NCBI GenBank assembly: GCA_031259225.1
Contig: JAIRLT010000175.1
Location: 1 to 9,262 of the forward strand
Direction of reading: 5' to 3'
Length of the DNA stretch: 9,262 nt
Source: Prevotellaceae bacterium
GTDB lineage: Bacteria > Bacteroidota > Bacteroidia > Bacteroidales > UBA932
Below are positions 1 to 5,799 of the stretch, in pieces (positions within the stretch are counted from its first letter, which is position 1; every line of letters starts with the position of its first letter). The position numbers and the translations under genes are program-made. The notes beneath the pieces were generated by a model. It saw only the letters and a list, made by a program, of their open reading frames with translations. It searched no databases and had not been told where the DNA came from.

Positions 1-532
1 CGCGTATGGGCATTTCCCCCATGCCATAGACTAATAAATCGGCTTTGCTTTCCTTTAAAATAGAGGGTTGCAGCGTATCGCTCCAATAATCGTAATGCGC
101 CAGCCGCCGCAACGAAGCCTCTATTCCGCCAAGAATGACGGGCGTTCCGGGAAACAATTGGCGGAGTATTTGCGCGTAAACCGTCGTTGCATAATCGGGA
201 CGGAAACCGGCTTTCCCCCCGGGTGTATAAGCATCATTGCTGCGCAAGCGTTTGTTAGCGGTATAATGGTTCACCATGCTGTCCATGCAGCCGGAGGTAA
301 TGCCGAAAAACAGCCGCGGTTGCCCGAGTTTTTTGAAATCGCGCCGGTCATCGCGCCAGTTGGGTTGCGGCACAATAGCCACGCGATAGCCTTCTGCTTC
401 TAGCACGCGCCCAATCACTGCCGTGCCAAATGACGGATGGTCAATATAGGCATCGCCGCTGAAAAGGATTATATCGAGGTAATCCCAACCCAGTATTTTT
501 AATTCTTTGCGTGATGTTGGTATAAAAGGCAT
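1..532 (-). CDS. ygiQ: YgiQ family (UPF0313) radical SAM protein, N-terminal part
   Basis: Open frame read from the complement starting at ATG 532-530 and running off the left edge after 177 codons, without a stop. The N-terminus (MPFIPTSRKELKILGW, then DIILFSGDAYIDHPSFG, IGRVLEAEGYRVAIVPQP, FFGITSGCMDSMVNHYT, ILGGIEASLRRLAHYDYW) matches the conserved N-terminal domain of YgiQ proteins, which precedes a radical SAM core. The CxxxCxxC iron-sulfur motif lies farther along in this family, beyond the window, so catalytic integrity cannot be judged. The cellular role of YgiQ is not established; members are large cytosolic enzymes of about 600-700 residues. The gene is divergent from ptb, and a TACTTTTG -7-like element lies 21 nt upstream of the start. 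The family call is confident; the symbol is by homology only. Confidence 0.9.
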   Translation of the reverse strand, partial: MPFIPTSRKELKILGWDYLDIILFSGDAYIDHPSFGTAVIGRVLEAEGYRVAIVPQPNWRDDRRDFKKLGQPRLFFGITSGCMDSMVNHYTANKRLRSNDAYTPGGKAGFRPDYATTVYAQILRQLFPGTPVILGGIEASLRRLAHYDYWSDTLQPSILKESKADLLVYGMGEMPIR

Positions 533-553
533 GTAATTTGTCCTGTATTTCTG

Positions 554-561
554 CAAAAGTA
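554..561 (-). promoter_or_regulatory. Probable -7 element for the ygiQ-type gene
   Basis: On the complement this reads TACTTTTG, a full match to the Bacteroidota -7 consensus TAnnTTTG, 21 nt upstream of the ATG at 532. No convincing TTG/TTTG -33 partner is present at 19-21 nt upstream, so the promoter rests on the -7 box and its position. Confidence 0.5.
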
Positions 562-592
562 GGAAAAATATTTGTAGGATTTCGGGAAAGCC

Positions 593-614
593 CCGCTTTT
601 TTCACTCGAAGCGG
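593..614. other. Intergenic hairpin, 6-bp perfect stem
   Basis: CCGCTT (593-598) pairs perfectly with AAGCGG (609-614) around a 10-nt loop in the divergent ygiQ/ptb region. It lies upstream of both -7 boxes, so it is unlikely to terminate either gene. It may be a protein-binding site or chance. Confidence 0.35.
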
Positions 615-623
615 AATAAAGTT

Positions 624-654
624 GTAACGGCACAGGGGGATTGCCCCGTGTTAC
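624..654. other. Intergenic hairpin with GTAAC and GGGG/CCCC stem blocks
   Basis: GTAAC (624-628) pairs with GTTAC (650-654), and GGGG near 635-639 pairs with CCCC (644-647), with small bulges on the left arm and a short loop. It lies about 57 bp upstream of the ptb -33 element, so it would not be in the ptb transcript if that promoter is used. It could be an operator-like site or the remnant of an upstream terminator. Confidence 0.35.
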
Positions 655-710
655 TTGCATTTATTTGGTTTGTGCATTTAGTGCTTACATCTGCTATTGC
701 TTAATTTTAT

Positions 711-741
711 TTTGTGTTCCGGAAAAAAAAGAATAACTTTG
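711..741 (+). promoter_or_regulatory. ptb-buk promoter (TTTG-N19-TAACTTTG)
   Basis: TTTG at 711-714 and TAACTTTG at 734-741 are separated by 19 nt, matching the Bacteroidota -33/-7 architecture. Transcription would begin a few bases after 741, giving a leader of roughly 20 nt to the ATG at 765. The promoter also decides the start: the in-frame GTG at 714 lies inside the -33 box and cannot be translated from this transcript. Confidence 0.75.
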
Positions 742-764
742 TAAGCATAAAAAAAAATGTGCTT

Positions 765-1682
765 ATGCTTACTTCATTTGATGCTATTTACACAAGAATA
801 ATTTCGTTACCTAAAAAACATTTGGTAGTTGCCTGGGGAGTGGACGCTCATTCTATAGGCGCAGCAGCAGCCGGCGTGAAAAAGGAATTAGTAAAAGTTA
901 CCTTAGTGGGCGACCGGGAACTCATTGAAAAAACATGCGCCGAAGAAAACATAGAACCATCTATTTTTAATATAGTACCTGTCGCCGAAGAGTTGCCGGC
1001 AATAGCCAAGGCGGTGGAATTAGTCAATGCGGGCGAAGGCGATGTGTTGATGAAAGGCTTGTGCAGTACCGACAAGTACATGCGTGCCATCCTGAATAAA
1101 GAAAAGGGATTGCTGCCGCCGAAAGCCGTGCTGAGCCACATTACGCTGATAGCGCATGAACATTATCACAAATTGTTATTCGTAAGCGATATTGCAGTCA
1201 TTCCCGTGCCGGATTTGCACCAGAAAACAGTCATAGTAAGTTACCTGGTTACTGCTGCACGCCGCTTGGGCATTGAATGCCCGAAAGTAGCCATTGTTGC
1301 TGCCACCGAACAAATGTTGCCGACGATGCCTGCCTGTGTGGAAGGCGCTATTCTGGCAAAAATGGCTGACCGCGGGCAAATCAAGGATTGTATACTGGAC
1401 GGTCCTTTGTCATTAGACGTCGCCATTTCTAAGGAAGCGGCGAGCATCAAAAAAGTAAGCAGCGAAGTTGCCGGCGACGCCGATTGTTTATTATTCCCGA
1501 ATTTGGAAGCTGCGAATACCTTTTATAAAACCATTACGCAGTTAAGTCCGAAAGCGCATATTGCAGCAGTGGTCGCGGGCGCTAAAGCGCCCTGCGTCCT
1601 TTCCAGTCGCGGCGATACCGCTGAAACAAAATTAAACTCTATTGTACTTGCAGCGCTCATGTCCACAAAAATTAAGAGTTAA
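765..1682 (+). CDS. ptb: Phosphate butyryltransferase
   Basis: 305-residue cytosolic acyltransferase of the PTA/PTB family. It converts butyryl-CoA (or a similar short or branched acyl-CoA) plus phosphate into the acyl-phosphate and CoA. Visible family features are the N-terminal segment around residues 18-40 (HLVVAWGVDAHSI), DVLMKGLCSTDKYMRAIL near residues 105-122, and the C-terminal run ADCLLFPNLEAANTFYK followed by APCVLSSRGDTAETK. Length is typical of Ptb (about 300). The start at ATG 765 (MLTSFDAIY) is chosen because the upstream in-frame GTG at 714 overlaps the promoter. Butyrate kinase follows 59 nt downstream on the same strand, which favours Ptb over phosphate acetyltransferase. Exact acyl-chain preference is inferred, not visible. 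Confidence 0.93.
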   Translation: MLTSFDAIYTRIISLPKKHLVVAWGVDAHSIGAAAAGVKKELVKVTLVGDRELIEKTCAEENIEPSIFNIVPVAEELPAIAKAVELVNAGEGDVLMKGLCSTDKYMRAILNKEKGLLPPKAVLSHITLIAHEHYHKLLFVSDIAVIPVPDLHQKTVIVSYLVTAARRLGIECPKVAIVAATEQMLPTMPACVEGAILAKMADRGQIKDCILDGPLSLDVAISKEAASIKKVSSEVAGDADCLLFPNLEAANTFYKTITQLSPKAHIAAVVAGAKAPCVLSSRGDTAETKLNSIVLAALMSTKIKS

Positions 1683-1700
1683 GAACGCTGGTGCCACTAC

Positions 1701-1742
1701 GCAATTAGCAATCAAAAATCAGAAAATAGCAATTAAAAACCA
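1701..1742 (+). repeat. Degenerate 7-bp tandem array between ptb and buk
   Basis: Five consecutive 7-mers occupy 1701-1735: GCAATTA, GCAATCA, AAAATCA, GAAAATA, GCAATTA. A partial sixth unit runs into the A of the buk ATG at 1742. First and fifth units are identical. The array forms the entire region immediately 5' of the buk start, where a ribosome binding site would normally lie; no Shine-Dalgarno sequence is present. Confidence 0.7.
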
Positions 1743-2812
1743 TGAAAATCCTTACTATTAATCCCGGTTCTACTTCTACTAAAATCGCCGTTTTTGAAGA
1801 TGAGAAAAATGTTTTTCAAAAAAATTTGCAACACGATGCAAACGATTTGAAAGACTACAGAATTGTTACCGAACAACTCGAATTCCGGAAGAAAGCTATC
1901 CTGAATGTCTTGCAGGAAGCGGGCTACGAGGTAAAAGCATTTAACGCTGTGGTAGGGCGCGGTGGATTGATGCATCCCGTGCCGTCCGGCGTATTTGAAG
2001 TGAATGATAAAATGAAAGCCGATTTGCTGACCTGCAAGTATGGCGAACATGCCAGTAATCTTGGCGCACTGATTGCCGACGACATCGCCAAACTTATTCC
2101 GGGTGCGCATGCATTTATTGCCGACCCGGTGGTGGTGGACGAATTGCAGGATGTCGCCCGTGTAGCAGGGCATCCATTATTCCGGCGCACGGCGGCGTTT
2201 CATGCATTGAACCAAAAAGCCATTGCTAAAGTGCATGCCGAGAGCATGGGGAAAAAATACGAGGAGTTGAATTTAATTGTAGCGCATCTTGGCGGCGGCA
2301 TTTCCGTAGGCGCACACAAGCATGGAAAAATAATTGACGTTACCAATGCGGTGGACGGCGAAGGTCCTTTTTCGCCGGAACGCTCCGGCACATTACCAAC
2401 CTTGCAGGTTGCCAAACTTTGCTTTAGCGGGAAATATTCATTTTTCGATATTACGAAAATGCTTACCGGAAAAGGCGGTATGGTGGCGCACTTGGGCATA
2501 AACCAATTCCAGAAAATTGAGCAGGAACTGCTGCCTTCCGGCAACAAACATGCCGCGCTGGTACATGAAGCAATGGCTTACAACATCTCAAAATTCATCG
2601 GCGAAATGGCGACGGTATTGGAAGGCAATGTGGACGGTATCCTTATTACCGGCGGCATTGCGTGGAATCCGTTAATGGTGGAGTCTATCACAAAAAAAAT
2701 AAAATTCATTGCGCCTGTGTCCGTATATCCCGGCGAAGACGAAATGACAGCGCTTGCAAGTAACGGTTTGGCTGCCTTGCGCGGCAACGTGGACATCTTG
2801 AAATACGAATAG
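1742..2812 (+). CDS. buk: Butyrate kinase
   Basis: 356-residue cytosolic acyl-phosphate kinase of the acetate/butyrate kinase (ASKHA) superfamily. It transfers phosphate from butyryl-phosphate to ADP, yielding butyrate and ATP, and so completes the pathway opened by Ptb. Visible motifs are the N-terminal phosphate-binding NPGSTSTKIAVF (residues 7-18), VGRGGLMHPVPSG (71-83), ADPVVVDE (127-134), AHLGGGISVGAHKHGKIID (181-199), DGEGPFSPERSGTLP (205-219), and ILITGGIAWN near 300-309. Length equals the usual about 355 residues. The ATG at 1742 places MKILTINPGS at the N-terminus as expected. It shares the ptb promoter; a hairpin overlapping its stop may end the transcript. Branched-chain fatty acid kinases are close relatives, so substrates may include isobutyrate or isovalerate. 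Confidence 0.95.
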   Translation: MKILTINPGSTSTKIAVFEDEKNVFQKNLQHDANDLKDYRIVTEQLEFRKKAILNVLQEAGYEVKAFNAVVGRGGLMHPVPSGVFEVNDKMKADLLTCKYGEHASNLGALIADDIAKLIPGAHAFIADPVVVDELQDVARVAGHPLFRRTAAFHALNQKAIAKVHAESMGKKYEELNLIVAHLGGGISVGAHKHGKIIDVTNAVDGEGPFSPERSGTLPTLQVAKLCFSGKYSFFDITKMLTGKGGMVAHLGINQFQKIEQELLPSGNKHAALVHEAMAYNISKFIGEMATVLEGNVDGILITGGIAWNPLMVESITKKIKFIAPVSVYPGEDEMTALASNGLAALRGNVDILKYE

Positions 2813-2830
2813 CGTTAAACGAGCTAACGC
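2812..2830. terminator. Small hairpin between convergent buk and tdk
   Basis: GCGTTA (2812-2817) pairs perfectly with TAACGC (2825-2830) around a 7-nt loop, starting on the last base of the buk stop codon. It sits in the 37-bp gap between the convergent stops. No T-tract follows on either side, so a terminator role is positional inference only. Confidence 0.4.
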
Positions 2831-2849
2831 GTATTATACTTTACCCATC

Positions 2850-3416
2850 TCACTTCACGAAAAATTTATTAAAGCAGTGGCGGCACAAAGGTTCGTAGGT
2901 ATCCTTTTCGCCCAGCACTACTAATTTATTGTCGGCAGATAAGCGGTGCGAATGATGCGCCAAATCGCCGCAACGCATGCAAATGGCGTGCACTTTTGTA
3001 ACATATTCGGCAATGGACATCAGTTTCGGCATGGGACCAAAAGGCTTTCCGGTGTAGTCCATATCCAGTCCTGCCACAATCACGCGGATGCCGCGGTCTG
3101 CTAACTGTGTGCATACGCCCGGCAGGTAATCGTCGAAAAATTGCGCTTCATCAATACCGACTACTTCTACGTCGCCCGTCATCAAAAGGATAGCGCTAGA
3201 TGAAGGAACCGGCGTAGAGCGGATAGTATTTGCATCATGCGATACGACCGCCTCTTCCGAATAACGCGTATCTATCTGCGGTTTGAAAATTTCTACTTTC
3301 TGCCGGGCAAACTGCGCCCGTTTCAACCGTCGAATCAGTTCTTCCGTTTTCCCGGAAAACATAGAACCGGTAACAACTTCTATCCATCCTGATTTTTTGG
3401 TGCTTTCTAAAAACAT
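2850..3416 (-). CDS. tdk: Thymidine kinase (TK1/type II)
   Basis: 188-residue cytosolic kinase that phosphorylates thymidine (and deoxyuridine) to the monophosphate with ATP in pyrimidine salvage. Visible motifs are the P-loop GSMFSGKTEELIRR (residues 17-30), DTRYS..VVSHD (49-61), the Walker B/catalytic segment VGIDEAQFF (86-94, with E90 as expected catalytic base), AGLDMDYTGKPFGPMP (115-130), and a zinc site formed by C146/C149 and C178/C181. The segment DLAHHSHRLS (151-160) is typical of the thymidine-binding lasso in Bacteroidales homologues. Length matches the family (about 190). The gene is convergent with buk and divergent from the coiled-coil gene at 3461. All key residues appear present. 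Confidence 0.96.
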   Translation of the reverse strand: MFLESTKKSGWIEVVTGSMFSGKTEELIRRLKRAQFARQKVEIFKPQIDTRYSEEAVVSHDANTIRSTPVPSSSAILLMTGDVEVVGIDEAQFFDDYLPGVCTQLADRGIRVIVAGLDMDYTGKPFGPMPKLMSIAEYVTKVHAICMRCGDLAHHSHRLSADNKLVVLGEKDTYEPLCRHCFNKFFVK

Positions 3417-3425
3417 TATTTTTTG

Positions 3426-3433
3426 TATATTTG
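3426..3433 (+). promoter_or_regulatory. Probable -7 element for the 3461-5770 operon
   Basis: TATATTTG fits TAnnTTTG exactly and ends 27 nt before the ATG at 3461. A TTT at 3404-3406 lies 19 nt upstream but is not a clean TTG, so the -33 box is weak. That weak box would lie within the first codons of tdk. Confidence 0.5.
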
Positions 3434-3445
3434 TGTCTATTTTTA

Positions 3446-3453
3446 CAAAAATA
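3446..3453 (-). promoter_or_regulatory. Probable -7 element for tdk
   Basis: On the complement this reads TATTTTTG, matching TAnnTTTG, 29 nt upstream of the tdk ATG at 3416. The -33 position would fall inside the start of the opposite gene and has no clear TTG. The site faces the plus-strand -7 at 3426-3433 with only 12 bp between them. Confidence 0.45.
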
Positions 3454-3460
3454 CAAAAAA

Positions 3461-4138
3461 ATGGATAACCTGAAAATTATTGAAAATATTCTTCAAACCC
3501 TCCAAAAAACGACCTTGTCGTTGCAAGGATGGCAAGCCAAAACCATGATTGATTTTGGAGAACAGAAAGCTGTTGCCGACTTGCTGCGACAAGCTATATC
3601 GGATGTTTGGACGGTAAGCAGCACCGATATAAAACGCGAAAAAGAAAACAGCCACCTGATAAAAAAATTGGATGACCACAAGGAAAATATACGGAAAACA
3701 TTGGCTACTTTGAGCGAACAACTGGACAATCTGGAAACGTCATCAATGTTGTCTTACATGCCCGCGGAAAAACCGGCAGAAACAAAACCGGCAGAAAAAC
3801 CAACGGCAAAGCCCCGTAGCGCCACCCTGCAAACGGAGAACCGCACACGTTCTATCATAGATACATTTGCCACCGGCGACGAAAATTCGCCGGCGCTTCC
3901 CACGCCTGTCGGCAACCTGTTTAATGCTATAGGTGTAAGCGACAAATATCTATTTACCAAGGAACTTTTTAACAACGACGGCAACGCATTTCAAACCGCC
4001 ATCAGCGATTTGGATAAAATGAAAAATAAGGAGGAAGCGCAGCAATATCTCTCCAAATTGTTCGGGCAAGTGGACAAAAATAACGACGTTTTTAAACAGT
4101 TTACCGCTCTGGTATATCGCCGTTATATGAATGCCTGA
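3461..4138 (+). CDS. Coiled-coil protein of unknown function, Bacteroidales-type
   Basis: 225 residues, no signal peptide or membrane segment, so probably cytosolic. I recognise no enzyme motif. Residues 1-95 are rich in charged helix, likely a coiled coil around 58-93 (KREKENSHLIKKL to LSEQLDNLE). A low-complexity linker follows (residues 101-118) in which PAEKP-like units repeat. The C-terminal part (130-225) contains GVSDKYLFTKELFNNDGNAFQTAI and RRYMNA. From memory this resembles a small helical domain in many Bacteroidales hypothetical proteins, often written as I-x-DRFxFxxELF. ATG 3461 is preferred over TTG 3431 because the latter overlaps the -7 box. The TGA stop overlaps the rsmI ATG by one base (TGATG), implying co-translation with rsmI. 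Function unknown. Confidence 0.85.
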   Translation: MDNLKIIENILQTLQKTTLSLQGWQAKTMIDFGEQKAVADLLRQAISDVWTVSSTDIKREKENSHLIKKLDDHKENIRKTLATLSEQLDNLETSSMLSYMPAEKPAETKPAEKPTAKPRSATLQTENRTRSIIDTFATGDENSPALPTPVGNLFNAIGVSDKYLFTKELFNNDGNAFQTAISDLDKMKNKEEAQQYLSKLFGQVDKNNDVFKQFTALVYRRYMNA

Positions 4139-4809
4139 TGAATAAACTTTTCATAGTGCCTACCCCTGTTGGAAATCTCGAAGATATTACACTCCGGGCT
4201 TTGCGTGTGCTTGCCGAGGCGGATATCGTATTAGCCGAAGACACGCGAACGACCGCTGTGCTGTTCAAAAAACACAATATCCATACCCGCTTGCTGTCGC
4301 ATCATAAATTTAACGAACATCAAACGGTTGATACGATTGCCGGACGGATAGCTGCCGGCGAAACAGTAGCATTGGTAAGCGATGCAGGCACTCCGGGTAT
4401 TTCCGACCCGGGATTTTTATTGGTGCGAACCTGCCTGCAACATGGCGTAGAGGTAGAATGTTTGCCCGGCGCCACCGCGCTTATTCCTGCGTTGGTGAAC
4501 TCCGGCTTACCTTGCGACCGCTTCTGTTTCGAAGGGTTTCTCCCGCAAAAGAAAGGACGGAAAACACGCTTGTCGCAACTTGCCGGCGAAGAACGTACGA
4601 TGATTTTTTATGAAGCGCCATACCGTTTGGTAAAAACGCTTATGCAATTAAGCGCTGTATTGGGCGGCGACCGCAGGGCATGTGTATCGCGCGAACTCAG
4701 CAAATTGTTTGAAGAAAACCAGCGCGGAACCCTTACGGAACTTACAGCTTACTACACAGCCCGCGAACCGAAAGGGGAAATAGCGCTTGTGGTAGAAGGC
4801 AGACGATGA
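4138..4809 (+). CDS. rsmI: 16S rRNA (cytidine(1402)-2'-O)-methyltransferase
   Basis: 223-residue cytosolic SAM-dependent tetrapyrrole-methylase-fold enzyme. It 2'-O-methylates C1402 of 16S rRNA in the decoding centre, where RsmH adds the N4 methyl. Diagnostic motifs are LFIVPTPVGNLEDITLRAL (residues 4-22), ADIVLAEDTRTT (28-39), ALVSDAGTPGISDPG (78-92), CLPGATALIPALVNSGLP (108-125), FEGFLPQKKGRK (131-142) and FYEAPYRLVKTL (157-168). It is shorter than E. coli RsmI (286 residues): it ends soon after GEIALVVEG and lacks the C-terminal extension, which I believe is usual in this phylum. Its start overlaps the stop of the preceding gene by one base; the helix-hairpin-helix gene follows after 43 nt. 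Confidence 0.95.
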   Translation: MNKLFIVPTPVGNLEDITLRALRVLAEADIVLAEDTRTTAVLFKKHNIHTRLLSHHKFNEHQTVDTIAGRIAAGETVALVSDAGTPGISDPGFLLVRTCLQHGVEVECLPGATALIPALVNSGLPCDRFCFEGFLPQKKGRKTRLSQLAGEERTMIFYEAPYRLVKTLMQLSAVLGGDRRACVSRELSKLFEENQRGTLTELTAYYTAREPKGEIALVVEGRR

Positions 4810-4852
4810 ACGGAAAATAACGCCGTGCCTGCGGCAACACATAGTTTATACC

Positions 4853-5770
4853 GTGAAAAAATTTCTGAAAATAATCCTAACTTTTAGTAAAAGCGAACGC
4901 ATGGGGGTGGCGGTTCTTTTGGTATTGCTGGTTGCGTTTCAGGTTGTGCCGTACATTTTTTCTTCACCGAACCCCACGCCGGACTTTAGTAATTTCAAGA
5001 AAAAAATAGACAGCCTTTCGCAAATCCTTTCTACCGGCGAAAGCGAAATGATAGAAGTGAGCGATGTGGCGTATAATTATCCGAAACGTTATACCTCTGT
5101 GCGGACGCCGCCTGCCAATCTCTTTACTTTCGATCCGAATACTGCCGACGCCGGCGCTTTTGAGCAGCTTGGGTTTTCGCAGAAACAGGCGGCGGCTATC
5201 GTCAATTATCGTGCAAAAGGCGCAGTGTTCCGCCAACCCGACGATTTCAAAAAGGTATTTGTAGTAACCCCGGAACGGTTTGAACAATTAAAGCCGTACA
5301 TACAAATTGCAGAAACTTTCCGGACGCCTCCAAAAACCGACAGCGCTTATTTTCCCAAACGGGTGGCGGTAATGGTTGAACTGAATACCGCCGATACTTC
5401 GGAACTCGTGAAAATACGCGGCGTCGGCGCATACACTGCCGCGCAAATAGTAAAGTACCGGGAGCAACTCGGCGGCTTTGCTACCATTGGACAGTTGCAT
5501 GAAATAAGAAACATGACGGCTGAACGCTTCGAGCAAATAGCTACGCAAGTAACCGTCGATACTTCCCTGCTGACCTTGATAGACCTGCAAACCGCCGACC
5601 GGGAACTGTTGGCTAAACATCCTTACATCGGCGCATACGCTGCACGCGGGATTGTTCACTTCCGCTCCACGCAAGGCGCGTGCGATATTGATATGCTTGT
5701 CAAAAATAATATTCTGGATGCCGGAAAGGCGGAACAACTACGACCGTACTGTAGAAGCGGCAAGCAGTAG
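4853..5770 (+). CDS. Membrane-anchored ComEA-like protein with three helix-hairpin-helix modules
   Basis: 305 residues starting at GTG 4853 (MKKFLKIILTFSKSERMG). One hydrophobic segment at about residues 17-36 follows a basic N-terminus, so the protein is probably anchored in the inner membrane with the rest in the periplasm. Three ComEA-type modules follow: residues 94-151 (FDPNTADAGAFEQLGFS), 174-235 (VELNTADTSELVKIRGVGAYTAAQIVKYR) and 241-299 (IDLQTADRELLAKHPYIGAYAARGI). The second has the canonical IRGVG hairpin; the first and third have diverged hairpins (LGFS, HPYIG). ComEA binds incoming DNA during transformation, but a competence role here is inference only. It lies downstream of rsmI in the same direction and ends in an inverted repeat shared with the opposing M23 gene. 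An alternative role is a structural DNA-binding or scaffolding protein. Confidence 0.88.
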   Translation: MKKFLKIILTFSKSERMGVAVLLVLLVAFQVVPYIFSSPNPTPDFSNFKKKIDSLSQILSTGESEMIEVSDVAYNYPKRYTSVRTPPANLFTFDPNTADAGAFEQLGFSQKQAAAIVNYRAKGAVFRQPDDFKKVFVVTPERFEQLKPYIQIAETFRTPPKTDSAYFPKRVAVMVELNTADTSELVKIRGVGAYTAAQIVKYREQLGGFATIGQLHEIRNMTAERFEQIATQVTVDTSLLTLIDLQTADRELLAKHPYIGAYAARGIVHFRSTQGACDIDMLVKNNILDAGKAEQLRPYCRSGKQ

Positions 5771-5799
5771 CAGCAGGCTGTTTGGAACCGCTACTGCTT
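5762..5799. terminator. 10-bp inverted repeat spanning convergent gene ends
   Basis: AAGCAGTAGC (5762-5771) is perfectly complementary to GCTACTGCTT (5790-5799), with an 18-nt loop. The left arm contains the TAG stop of the helix-hairpin-helix gene and the right arm overlaps the TAA stop (5800-5798, minus) of the M23 peptidase gene. The position suggests a bidirectional transcript end, although no T-run follows either arm. Confidence 0.6.

Noticed and set aside
68..403. Plus-strand open frame of 111 codons
   Set aside because: It is the antisense of the YgiQ-type gene, whose complement-strand translation matches a known family throughout.
848..2796. Minus-strand open frames of 67-146 codons opposite ptb and buk
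   Set aside because: Antisense shadows of two clearly conserved enzymes; no supporting motifs.
4820..4835. Small hairpin GCCG/CGGC between rsmI and the helix-hairpin-helix gene
   Set aside because: Only a 4-bp stem without a T-tract; too weak to call a terminator.
4842..4849. TAGTTTAT as a -7 box for the helix-hairpin-helix gene
   Set aside because: It misses the final G of TAnnTTTG and lies only 3 nt before the GTG start, so it could not give a normal leader.
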